Source: Acidimicrobiia bacterium
GTDB taxonomy: Bacteria > Actinomycetota > Acidimicrobiia > IMCC26256 > JACDBD01
DNA length: 6,293 nt
Reading direction: 5' to 3'
Assembly: GCA_031177445.1 (NCBI GenBank)
Contig: JAPSGP010000180.1
Coordinates: forward strand, 1-6,293
This document shows positions 1 through 5,555 of the stretch, piece by piece. Positions within the stretch are counted from its first letter, which is position 1. Each line of letters opens with the position of its first letter. Position numbers and translations under genes: made by a program. The notes under the pieces were generated by a model. The model was given only the letters and a program-made list of their open reading frames with translations. It was not told where the DNA came from and searched no databases.

Positions 1-1305
1 GGCGTGCACACCCTCAAGGGCGTGCACGCCACGATCGGCGAACTCGGTCCCCGACCCGACCACGAGGTCGACGATGGTGCGTGACACCAGCACTTCGGAC
101 GCCGCGGCTTCGGCACAAACCCGCGCGCCGATGTGCACCGCGATGCCGCCGACGTCGTTGTCGCGAAGCTCGATCTCGCCGGTGTGCAGCCCCGCTCGGA
201 TCTCGAGTCCGAGGTCGCGCACCGCGTCGCGGATCTGGCAGGCGCACCGGATGGCCCGCGCCGGCCCGTCGAAGGTCGCGAGCACCCCGTCGCCGGTCGA
301 CTTCACGAACCGCCCCCGATGCCGGTCGAGCTGCTCGCCGACGATCCGGTCGTGCGCGTCGAGCAGGTCGCGCCACCGCTGATCGCCGACCTCGACCGCG
401 TGGGCCGTGGACTCGACGACGTCGCTGAACAAAACCGTCGCCAGCACCCGATCGGGCTCGCGCTCGGAGCGGGCACCGGTCACGAACTCCTCGATCTCGG
501 ACAGCACCTCGACGGTGTCGCCGGCGACGACCACGTGATCGGCTCCTGGCAGTTCGATCAGCCGGGCGTTCGGCAGGTGTTCGACGAGCCAGCGCGAGTG
601 GCGGACGTTGACGGCACGATCGCCGCGGCGGTGCAGGAGCAGGGTTGGCGTGTTCACGCTCGAGAGGACGTCCCGCACGTCGATCTCGAGGAACATCTGG
701 AACAACGCCGCGACCATCCCCGGGCTCGCCGCGCTGCGCTCGAGGCGCGCTTGGAACTCCCGGGCCTGCGGATCATCGGCGAGGCTCGGAGCAAAGATGT
801 CGATCGTTGCGCCCTTGCCCCACCACGGCGCGATGAACGCGGCGCTCGCCTCGTTCAGCGCGTCCGCCGGGGCTGCCCACGGGTAGCCGTCGCTCTCGGT
901 CGATCGCGCCATCGCCCCGACGAGCACCAGTGCCTCGACGCGTTCGGGATGCGTGGCCGCGAACAGTAAGCAGAGCGGAGCGCCTTCGGATACGCCATGG
1001 AGGACAGCGCGCTCGGAACCGGCCGCATCCATCACCGCCGCGAGGTCGTCCATGCGTTGCTCGAGGGTCGGGACGTCGGAAACGGGATCCGACAGCCCCA
1101 TTCCCCGCTTGTCGAACAGGATCACCCGGCAGAACGAGCCCAACCCCTCGAAGTAGCGGGCGAAGACCGGGCTTTCCCACAGCAGCTCCACGTGCGACAG
1201 GAAGCCGGCGACGTGCACCAGGTCGTGCTCGCCCTCGCCGAACACCTGGAACGCGAGATGGACGTCGCCGGACTTGGCATAGCGGGTCTCGGGCACCTGG
1301 ACCAC
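1..1305 (-). CDS. Alpha/beta-hydrolase–class III adenylate/guanylate cyclase fusion (Rv1900c/LipJ-like), 3' end cut by window
   Basis: The minus-strand frame is open for 435 codons from a GTG at 1305-1303 to the left edge. Residues about 20-276 form an alpha/beta-hydrolase with a complete apparent triad: Ser106 in GVSEG, Asp229 in HRRGDRAV and His257 in GADHVV. Residues about 285-435 form a class III nucleotide cyclase domain: metal-binding Asp295 (LFSDVVEST) and Asp339 (KSTGDG), Lys335 at the adenine-selecting position, Asp384 (DVGG) and Arg395. The transition-state Asn position is His391 (VHIGAR). Mycobacterium tuberculosis Rv1900c has the same domain order and also His there, and it is an active adenylyl cyclase. 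The likely role is therefore cytoplasmic cAMP synthesis coupled to an esterase-like or ligand-sensing domain; the hydrolase substrate is unknown. The start is fixed by an in-frame TGA at 1311-1309 and a GGGAG eight bases before the GTG. Only about 10-20 C-terminal residues seem missing. The gene diverges from the dehydrogenase at 1375. Confidence 0.93.
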   Translation of the reverse strand, partial: MVQVPETRYAKSGDVHLAFQVFGEGEHDLVHVAGFLSHVELLWESPVFARYFEGLGSFCRVILFDKRGMGLSDPVSDVPTLEQRMDDLAAVMDAAGSERAVLHGVSEGAPLCLLFAATHPERVEALVLVGAMARSTESDGYPWAAPADALNEASAAFIAPWWGKGATIDIFAPSLADDPQAREFQARLERSAASPGMVAALFQMFLEIDVRDVLSSVNTPTLLLHRRGDRAVNVRHSRWLVEHLPNARLIELPGADHVVVAGDTVEVLSEIEEFVTGARSEREPDRVLATVLFSDVVESTAHAVEVGDQRWRDLLDAHDRIVGEQLDRHRGRFVKSTGDGVLATFDGPARAIRCACQIRDAVRDLGLEIRAGLHTGEIELRDNDVGGIAVHIGARVCAEAAASEVLVSRTIVDLVVGSGTEFADRGVHALEGVHA

Positions 1306-1313
1306 GACTCATG

Positions 1314-1318
1314 CTCCC
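1314..1318 (-). promoter_or_regulatory. Ribosome binding site of the hydrolase-cyclase
   Basis: The minus strand reads GGGAG, then eight bases, then GTG. This supports GTG 1305 as the start over the ATG overlapping the same spot in another frame, whose product has no family features. A second in-frame GTG three codons downstream (1296) remains possible, but the product from 1305 (MVQVPETRYAKSG) has the N-terminus I would expect for this family. Confidence 0.65.
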
Positions 1319-1337
1319 ATCAACGCGTGGCTGTCGT

Positions 1338-1355
1338 CTTGACCCTCCGGTCAAG
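1338..1355. promoter_or_regulatory. Perfect 7-bp inverted repeat, candidate operator between divergent genes
   Basis: The sequence is CTTGACC-CTCC-GGTCAAG, two exact 7-base arms around a 4-base spacer. It lies in the middle of the 69-base gap between the divergent cyclase (start 1305) and dehydrogenase (start 1375). Each arm contains TTGACC, a good match to a -35 hexamer on either strand, though no strong -10 box follows in either direction (AACACT at 1363-1368 is a weak plus-strand option). A dimeric regulator (TetR or MerR class, for example) binding here could control both genes. The protein is not in this window, so this is inference from symmetry and position. Confidence 0.5.
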
Positions 1356-1374
1356 GGGGCGGAACACTGCGGGG

Positions 1375-2619
1375 ATGAGCATCGACTTCACGCTTCCCCC
1401 CGACGTCGAGGCGATCCGCGCCCGGGTGCGCGAGTTCATGGACGAGGTGGTCCGCCCGGCAGAGGAGAAGCTGTACGCCAACGCGCCCGCCGGCGAGCCC
1501 GATCGCCGCGACATCGTCGCCTTGATCATCGAGCTCCGGCAGAAGGCGCACGAGTGGAACGTCTGGCTGCCCCATATGCCGAAGGAGTGGGGCGGGCTCG
1601 GGCTCGGCATCACCGCGATGGCCTTCGTCTCGGCCGAGTCGGCCCGCACCACGTTCGGGCCGTTCGTCCTGAACGCCCAGGCACCCGACGAGGGCAACCA
1701 GCACACGCTGCTCCATCACGCGACCGATGCGCAGAAGGAGCGCTACCTACGGCCGCTGCTCGAGGGGCGGGTGCGCTCGTGCTTTGCGATGACCGAGCCC
1801 GAGGTACCGGGTTCGGATCCGACCGGCATCCGCACGACGGCGGTGCGCGACGACACCAGCGCCGAGTGGGTGATCAACGGGCACAAGTGGTTCATCAGCG
1901 GGGCCAAGGGGGCGGCCTTCGCCATCCTGATCGCCAAGACCGATCCCGACGCCGACCCCCCTCAGGCCAGCAACACCGCCTTCCTCGTCGATCTCCCTGC
2001 CGACGGGTTGGAGATCACGCGCGACATCGACACGATGGCCGGGCACGGCAACCACTGCGAGATCCGAATCACCGACCTGCGGGTGCCGGACGAGAGCATC
2101 CTCGGCGGGCGCGGGAACGGGCATCTGCTCGGTCAGGCGCGGCTGGGCCCGGCCCGGCTCGCGCACTGCATGCGCTGGATCGGCCAGACCGAACTCGCGC
2201 TCGAGATGCTCGTGGCGCGGGCCGAGGAGCGGCAGCTCCACGGCGCGCCACTGGCCGAGAAGCAGGCCATCCAGTGGATGATGGCCGACTCCGCGATGGA
2301 GCTGTACGCGGCCAAGCTCATGGTCCTGCACGCGGCCTACAAGATCGAGAACGGCTTGCCGTTCCGGCAGGAGGTCAGCTTCGCCAAGCACCATGTCGCC
2401 AACATGCTCTGGAAGGTCGTCGACCGGGCGATTCAGGTGCACGGCGCCCTCGGCTACTCCACCGACACACCGCTGGAGCGCATGCTCAAGCACGCGCGCT
2501 CAGCGCGGCTCGTCGACGGCGCCGACGAGGTCCACCAGGCGCTCATCGCCCGCAACGTGCGCACCGCGGTGCGCGACACCGGCAACAGCCGCGCCGCGAC
2601 CGGCGACTTCGACTTCTGA
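1375..2619 (+). CDS. Acyl-CoA dehydrogenase family protein (FadE/ACAD10-11-like)
   Basis: A 414-residue flavoprotein of normal family length. It should oxidise an acyl-CoA thioester to the 2,3-enoyl-CoA with FAD and pass electrons to an electron-transferring flavoprotein, in fatty acid or related acyl-CoA breakdown in the cytoplasm. Visible signatures are the N-terminal helical domain (about 1-130), the flavin/substrate-binding motif CFAMTEPEVPGSD (136-148), WVINGHKWFISG (165-176) and, in the C-terminal helical domain, GQARLGPARLAHCMRWIG (253-270), QVHGALGYS (354-362) and VDGADEVH (380-387). Asp381 sits where MCAD-type enzymes have the catalytic Glu; a DG-x-DEVH form is familiar in the ACAD10/11-like branch, so this is probably a subfamily trait, not a dead enzyme. 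The start at MSIDFTLPPD matches the family's usual N-terminus; the open frame runs further upstream but overlaps the divergent gene. The ribosome site is unclear (AGGGGG at 1354-1359, GCGGGG abutting the ATG). The exact acyl substrate cannot be read from sequence. Confidence 0.95.
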   Translation: MSIDFTLPPDVEAIRARVREFMDEVVRPAEEKLYANAPAGEPDRRDIVALIIELRQKAHEWNVWLPHMPKEWGGLGLGITAMAFVSAESARTTFGPFVLNAQAPDEGNQHTLLHHATDAQKERYLRPLLEGRVRSCFAMTEPEVPGSDPTGIRTTAVRDDTSAEWVINGHKWFISGAKGAAFAILIAKTDPDADPPQASNTAFLVDLPADGLEITRDIDTMAGHGNHCEIRITDLRVPDESILGGRGNGHLLGQARLGPARLAHCMRWIGQTELALEMLVARAEERQLHGAPLAEKQAIQWMMADSAMELYAAKLMVLHAAYKIENGLPFRQEVSFAKHHVANMLWKVVDRAIQVHGALGYSTDTPLERMLKHARSARLVDGADEVHQALIARNVRTAVRDTGNSRAATGDFDF

Positions 2620-2651
2620 CGCGTTCCGGCCTGCCGCCCCGGGCATATCCT

Positions 2652-2657
2652 GGGGAG
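2652..2657 (+). promoter_or_regulatory. Ribosome binding site fixing the GTG start of the acyltransferase
   Basis: GGGGAG lies six bases before GTG 2664. This selects the GTG over the in-frame ATG at 2688, which would remove the RY of the conserved RYMPALDGLRG start of the acyltransferase fold. The reading frame stays open far upstream, so without this site a gene finder could over-extend the gene into the dehydrogenase. Confidence 0.75.
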
Positions 2658-2663
2658 TGCCGG

Positions 2664-4634
2664 GTGACGTCACCACGCACGCGCTACATGCCGGCCCTCG
2701 ATGGCCTTCGCGGCGCCGCGATCTGTGCCGTGCTGCTCTACCACGGCGGCGTGTCGTGGGCGCGGGGCGGCTATCTCGGTGTCGACGCCTTCTTCGTGCT
2801 CAGCGGTTTCCTGATCACGACCCTGTTGTACGCCGAGTGGCGCGCTCGCGGCCGCATCGCGCTCGGTGCGTTCTGGGCGCGGCGAGCGCGGCGACTGCTT
2901 CCTGCGCTCTTCCTCGTGCTCGCAGCAGTCGCGCTCTACGGTGCGACCGTCGCGCCCGACGATCTTCTGCGCCGCTTACGGGGCGACGCGTTCGGCGCTC
3001 TCGGCTACGTCGCCAACTGGCGACTCGTAGCGTCCGGGCAGTCGTACTTCGACCAGTTCGCGACGCCCTCGCCCCTCCGGCACGTCTGGTCGCTTGCCAT
3101 CGAGGAGCAGTTCTACTTCGTGTGGCCACTGCTCTTCGTTGCCATACTCCACGTCACGCGCGGCGCTCGCCGTGCGCTCGTGCCGATCACGCTGGCGTTG
3201 GCGGTCGCATCCGGCGCGCTCATGGTCCTGCTGTTCGAGAGCGGAGCGGACGTCTCGCGCGTGTACTACGGCAGCGACACGCGCGCGCAGTCGTTGCTCG
3301 TAGGCGCCGTCCTCGCGCTGCTGCTCGCCGACCGCGCCGAGAGCCCGACGGGGCTGACGCCCGTTCTCCACGCTGCGTCCATACCAGCGGCCGCCGTCCT
3401 GATCTGGATGTGGGCCGACGTCTCCGACTCGACGACCTGGCTGTATCGAGGCGGACTCGCGGGGTCGGCGGTGCTCGTGGCCGTGGTCATCGCCGACGTC
3501 AGCAGCACGGCTCCGGGGCCGCTCGGCGCGGCACTGTCCACGCGACCGATGCGGTGGGTCGGACTCATCTCCTACGGCCTGTACCTGTGGCACTGGCCCG
3601 TCTACGTCTTTCTGAGCCCCGACCGCACGGGGTTGGACGGCTGGCCCCTCCTCGTCCTCCGGCTCGGCCTGGCGTTCGGTGTCGCCACGGCCTCGTACCA
3701 CCTGGTCGAGACTCCCATCCGCCGAGGAGCGCTCCGGCGGTGGCCGATACGAGTCCTGACCCCCGCAGCGGGAGGCGCGGTGGCGCTGGCCTTCGTGCTC
3801 GTGACCGCCGGCGTCGCCGCCGACCCCTTGGGCGAAGCGGCCTCGGCCCGCGCCGGATCGGCTCCCGGCCTGGCGCGACCCGTGACGCGGGCTCAACCGA
3901 GCACAGTGCGAGCGCTGCTCGTCGGCGACTCGGTGGCCCTGACGCTCGGCGAGGGATTCGAGGCGGTGCGCTCGCCTCGCCTGGCCGTCCAGAACGGGGC
4001 TGCTCTCGGGTGCGGACTGCTCCGAGGGGACATGCTGAGCGCGGGTCAGTGGTACACGCCGAACCCGGACTGCAACACCTACCTCGATCGGGTCGTGGAG
4101 CACGTCGTGAGCGAGCGCCCCGAGATCGTCGTCGCGCTGTGGGGCGCGTGGGATCTCTCCGATCGTCGCGTCGACGGCGATGTGCAACGGTGGGCGACCC
4201 CGGCGCTCGACCAGCACATCGTCGCTGCGCTCGAGAGCTCCGTCACAAGACTGACGCAGACCGGCGCCCGACTTCTCTTGCTCACGTCGCCGTACTACCA
4301 GCCGCCGGACCTCGCCTCCCGCCCTGACCGATTCGGCACCGCGTTCGAGACCGCTCGGGTCGACCACTGGAACAACCTCGTCAAAACGGTGTCCCGTGCC
4401 TACCCCGAGTCGGTCACGCTCGTGGACCTGCATGCGTTTCTCACGCCTGTGGGGCAGGCGGCCGGCTCGGTGCCCGGTGTCGACAACCTGCGGAGCGACG
4501 GCATTCACTTCTCGCCCGAGGGCGCCGCCGTCGTGGCGCGCTGGCTCGCGCCGAAGATCCGTCACGCGGCCGAACCGACAAGCTCACTCGAGACGCCGAC
4601 CGATGTGCACGGGCGCCAGGATCCGACCCGCTAG
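2664..4634 (+). CDS. Acyltransferase 3 (OafA/YrhL-type) membrane protein with C-terminal SGNH hydrolase-like domain
   Basis: A 656-residue two-part envelope protein. Residues 1 to about 385 are an AT3 integral membrane acyltransferase with roughly ten or eleven hydrophobic helices. Its motifs are RYMPALDGLRG (7-17), His27 in LLYHGG, GGYLGVDAFFVLSGFLIT (35-52), the basic RRARRLLP (73-80), HVWSLAIEEQFYFVWP (140-155), GSDTRAQSLLVG (203-214), SYGLYLWHWPVYVF (303-316) and VETPIRRG (348-355). A linker of about 30 residues leads to an SGNH-like domain (about 415-630) with GDS (Ser423), the WGAWD block (493-497) and SDGIHF with Asp612 and His615, so the Ser-Asp-His set looks intact. Known AT3-SGNH fusions O-acylate surface glycans, the SGNH part lying outside the membrane; the acceptor here cannot be named. 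It starts 44 bases after the dehydrogenase, so co-transcription is possible. A few ATA Ile codons (161, 240, 362) and an AGA Arg stand out in this GC-rich setting, but the P450 also has ATA, so this is weak evidence of transfer. Confidence 0.94.
   Translation: MTSPRTRYMPALDGLRGAAICAVLLYHGGVSWARGGYLGVDAFFVLSGFLITTLLYAEWRARGRIALGAFWARRARRLLPALFLVLAAVALYGATVAPDDLLRRLRGDAFGALGYVANWRLVASGQSYFDQFATPSPLRHVWSLAIEEQFYFVWPLLFVAILHVTRGARRALVPITLALAVASGALMVLLFESGADVSRVYYGSDTRAQSLLVGAVLALLLADRAESPTGLTPVLHAASIPAAAVLIWMWADVSDSTTWLYRGGLAGSAVLVAVVIADVSSTAPGPLGAALSTRPMRWVGLISYGLYLWHWPVYVFLSPDRTGLDGWPLLVLRLGLAFGVATASYHLVETPIRRGALRRWPIRVLTPAAGGAVALAFVLVTAGVAADPLGEAASARAGSAPGLARPVTRAQPSTVRALLVGDSVALTLGEGFEAVRSPRLAVQNGAALGCGLLRGDMLSAGQWYTPNPDCNTYLDRVVEHVVSERPEIVVALWGAWDLSDRRVDGDVQRWATPALDQHIVAALESSVTRLTQTGARLLLLTSPYYQPPDLASRPDRFGTAFETARVDHWNNLVKTVSRAYPESVTLVDLHAFLTPVGQAAGSVPGVDNLRSDGIHFSPEGAAVVARWLAPKIRHAAEPTSSLETPTDVHGRQDPTR
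4631..4634. other. Interlocked stop codons of two convergent genes in one CTAG
   Basis: The acyltransferase ends with TAG at 4632-4634, and the phosphatase on the other strand ends with TAG read from 4633-4631. The palindromic CTAG supplies both, with no intergenic space. No strong terminator hairpin is evident around it; any transcription end must lie inside a coding region, and read-through would make RNA antisense to the neighbour. Confidence 0.9.
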
Positions 4635-5326
4635 ATCGGCGGCGGGGCCGCGACGCTGAAGTGCGGCTCGAGATGCGTCGTGTCGTTGTAGCGGCGCAGC
4701 GTGATGCGCCCGTCGTGGATGACCACGTGACTGATCGACGCGTTGTCGGCGCCAATGAAGGCGAACGGCCGGGCCCCGGTGGCGTCGGCGAGCACCTGGC
4801 CGATCACGCCGCCGTGCGCGATCACCACGACACGTTCGTCGGGATGGGCGGCGACGACGCGGTTGATGCCGGCCCAGACGCGGTCGGCGAACTCGCTCGC
4901 CGGCTCGGCCCCCGGGATGGCATCCCAGCGCTGTTCCTCCATTGCCTGCAGGTACGCGGGATGGTGTTCTGCGGCCTTGATCCGGAACAGGCCACCCTCC
5001 CACTCGCCGAGGTAGACCTCGCGCAGGTCTCGCTCGACGCGCGGCTCGAGCCCGGTCCGATGTGCGAGAGGGGCCGCGGTCTCCACGGTTCTGCGCAAGC
5101 TGGTGACATAGATCGCGCTGATCCGTTCCCCCGTGAGCCGGTCGGCCAGCCGGTCGGCCTGTTCGCGACCCACCGCGTCGAGCGGCGGATCGCCGTGCCC
5201 GTCGACGAGCTCGAACGGACGCTCGGGGTCCGCGGGTTCGGACTCGCCGTGGCGAACGAGCAAGATCTCGGTCGCACCAGGCGGCGGTACGTAGCGGTGC
5301 TGGCGGTAGACGCGGGGACCACTCAT
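4631..5326 (-). CDS. Histidine phosphatase family protein (phosphoglycerate mutase-like fold)
   Basis: A 231-residue protein of the histidine phosphatase superfamily, which removes or transfers phosphate through a phospho-histidine intermediate. The catalytic set is complete: RHGES (Arg25, His26, Gly27), the second arginine in SLRRTVETA (Arg79), the acidic residue in LREVYLGEWEG (Glu103, likely general acid) and the second histidine in IAHGGVIGQ (His171). No signal peptide or membrane segment is seen, so it is probably cytoplasmic. The length fits small single-domain phosphatases; the substrate (sugar phosphate, nucleotide, phosphoprotein or cofactor precursor) cannot be assigned, and calling it a phosphoglycerate mutase would overreach. 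The start at 5326 is chosen because AGGAG lies four bases upstream and the RHG motif then falls at the usual distance from the N-terminus. The frame stays open upstream through the repeat region, but that part is low-complexity and not protein-like. It diverges from the P450 and converges on the acyltransferase. Confidence 0.93.
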   Translation of the reverse strand: MSGPRVYRQHRYVPPPGATEILLVRHGESEPADPERPFELVDGHGDPPLDAVGREQADRLADRLTGERISAIYVTSLRRTVETAAPLAHRTGLEPRVERDLREVYLGEWEGGLFRIKAAEHHPAYLQAMEEQRWDAIPGAEPASEFADRVWAGINRVVAAHPDERVVVIAHGGVIGQVLADATGARPFAFIGADNASISHVVIHDGRITLRRYNDTTHLEPHFSVAAPPPI

Positions 5327-5330
5327 TGTT

Positions 5331-5335
5331 CTCCT
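5331..5335 (-). promoter_or_regulatory. Ribosome binding site of the histidine phosphatase
   Basis: The minus strand reads AGGAG, AACA, ATG. This canonical site decides for the ATG at 5326 over the upstream in-frame ATG at 5602, which would run through the repeat array and into the P450 gene on the other strand. Confidence 0.75.
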
Positions 5336-5342
5336 GTCGCCG

Positions 5343-5450
5343 TCGCAAGCTCCGCTTCTCTTGGTCGGCCTCGCAAGCTCGGCCTCCTGCGCAGCCGGTC
5401 GGCAAAGCCGCCGGCCTGCGCGCGGTCGGCAAAGCCGCCGCCTCCGCGGG
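5343..5450. repeat. Degenerate tandem array, 27-28-base period, about four units
   Basis: Two exact 10-base copies of TCGCAAGCTC lie at 5343-5352 and 5371-5380 (28 apart), followed by two exact 18-base copies of CGGTCGGCAAAGCCGCCG at 5396-5413 and 5423-5440 (27 apart). Units starting at 5343, 5371, 5399 and 5426 thus keep a 27-28-base step while the sequence drifts from a TCGCAAGC form to a TCGGCAAAGCC form. The second form holds a short CGGC-AAA-GCCG hairpin. The array is non-coding, lying just upstream of the phosphatase start and possibly in its leader. Its role is unknown; it may belong to a dispersed intergenic repeat family of this genome. Confidence 0.6.
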
Positions 5451-5491
5451 CCGCATCGTACGGGTCGGCCGGGCGCGGTCCTGCCTGTGGC

Positions 5492-5504
5492 CGACGTCAC
5501 GTCG
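5492..5504. promoter_or_regulatory. 13-bp perfect palindrome, candidate operator for the P450
   Basis: CGACGT-C-ACGTCG consists of two exact 6-base arms around one base. Its right end overlaps the proposed -35 hexamer of the P450 promoter, a position where a bound dimer would block RNA polymerase. GC-rich DNA makes chance palindromes common, so this rests on length plus placement. Confidence 0.4.
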
Positions 5505-5530
5505 ACGCCTGCGACCATCGCACCTAGCGT
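5502..5530 (+). promoter_or_regulatory. Possible housekeeping-type promoter for the P450
   Basis: A -35-like TCGACG (5502-5507, four of six bases of TTGACA) and a -10-like TAGCGT (5525-5530, fitting the actinobacterial TANNNT pattern) are separated by 17 bases. Transcription would start near 5537, giving a leader of about 20 bases with the G-rich ribosome site just before the ATG at 5556. No data support it beyond spacing and match. Confidence 0.4.
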
Positions 5531-5555
5531 CGCGGTGAGCCACCTGGGGGGAGCC

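Noticed and set aside
1..30. Repeated GGCGTGCAC and palindrome GGCGTGCACGCC at the left edge.
   Set aside because: It lies inside the cyclase coding region and encodes the short duplicated GVHA-LE-GVHA in a loop near the C-terminus; codon bias explains it without a regulatory role.
133..969. Plus-strand open frame of 278 codons opposite the hydrolase-cyclase.
   Set aside because: It is the antisense shadow of a gene with clear domains on the minus strand; its translation is a low-complexity Arg/Asp/Val/Leu-rich sequence without recognisable motifs.
2646..2651. TATCCT as a -10 box for the acyltransferase.
   Set aside because: No acceptable -35 lies 16-18 bases upstream, and transcription would begin within a few bases of the start codon, removing the good ribosome site.
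930..2663. Upstream extension of the acyltransferase frame, making one open frame of 1234 codons.
   Set aside because: The upstream part is an Arg/Pro-rich off-frame reading of the cyclase and dehydrogenase genes. The real product begins at GTG 2664, with a ribosome site and the conserved N-terminal motif.
2976..4565. Minus-strand open frame of 529 codons opposite the acyltransferase.
   Set aside because: It is an antisense frame with charged, low-complexity translation and no domain signature; high GC removes stop codons from it.
4620..4640. Possible terminator hairpin at the convergent gene ends.
   Set aside because: Only a four-base CCGA/TCGG stem with a large loop can be drawn and there is no T-run; too weak to call.
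5455..5460. TACGAT on the minus strand as a -10 box for the phosphatase.
   Set aside because: It matches TANNNT, but no -35-like sequence sits at normal spacing and the leader would be over 110 bases, so it is not listed as a promoter.
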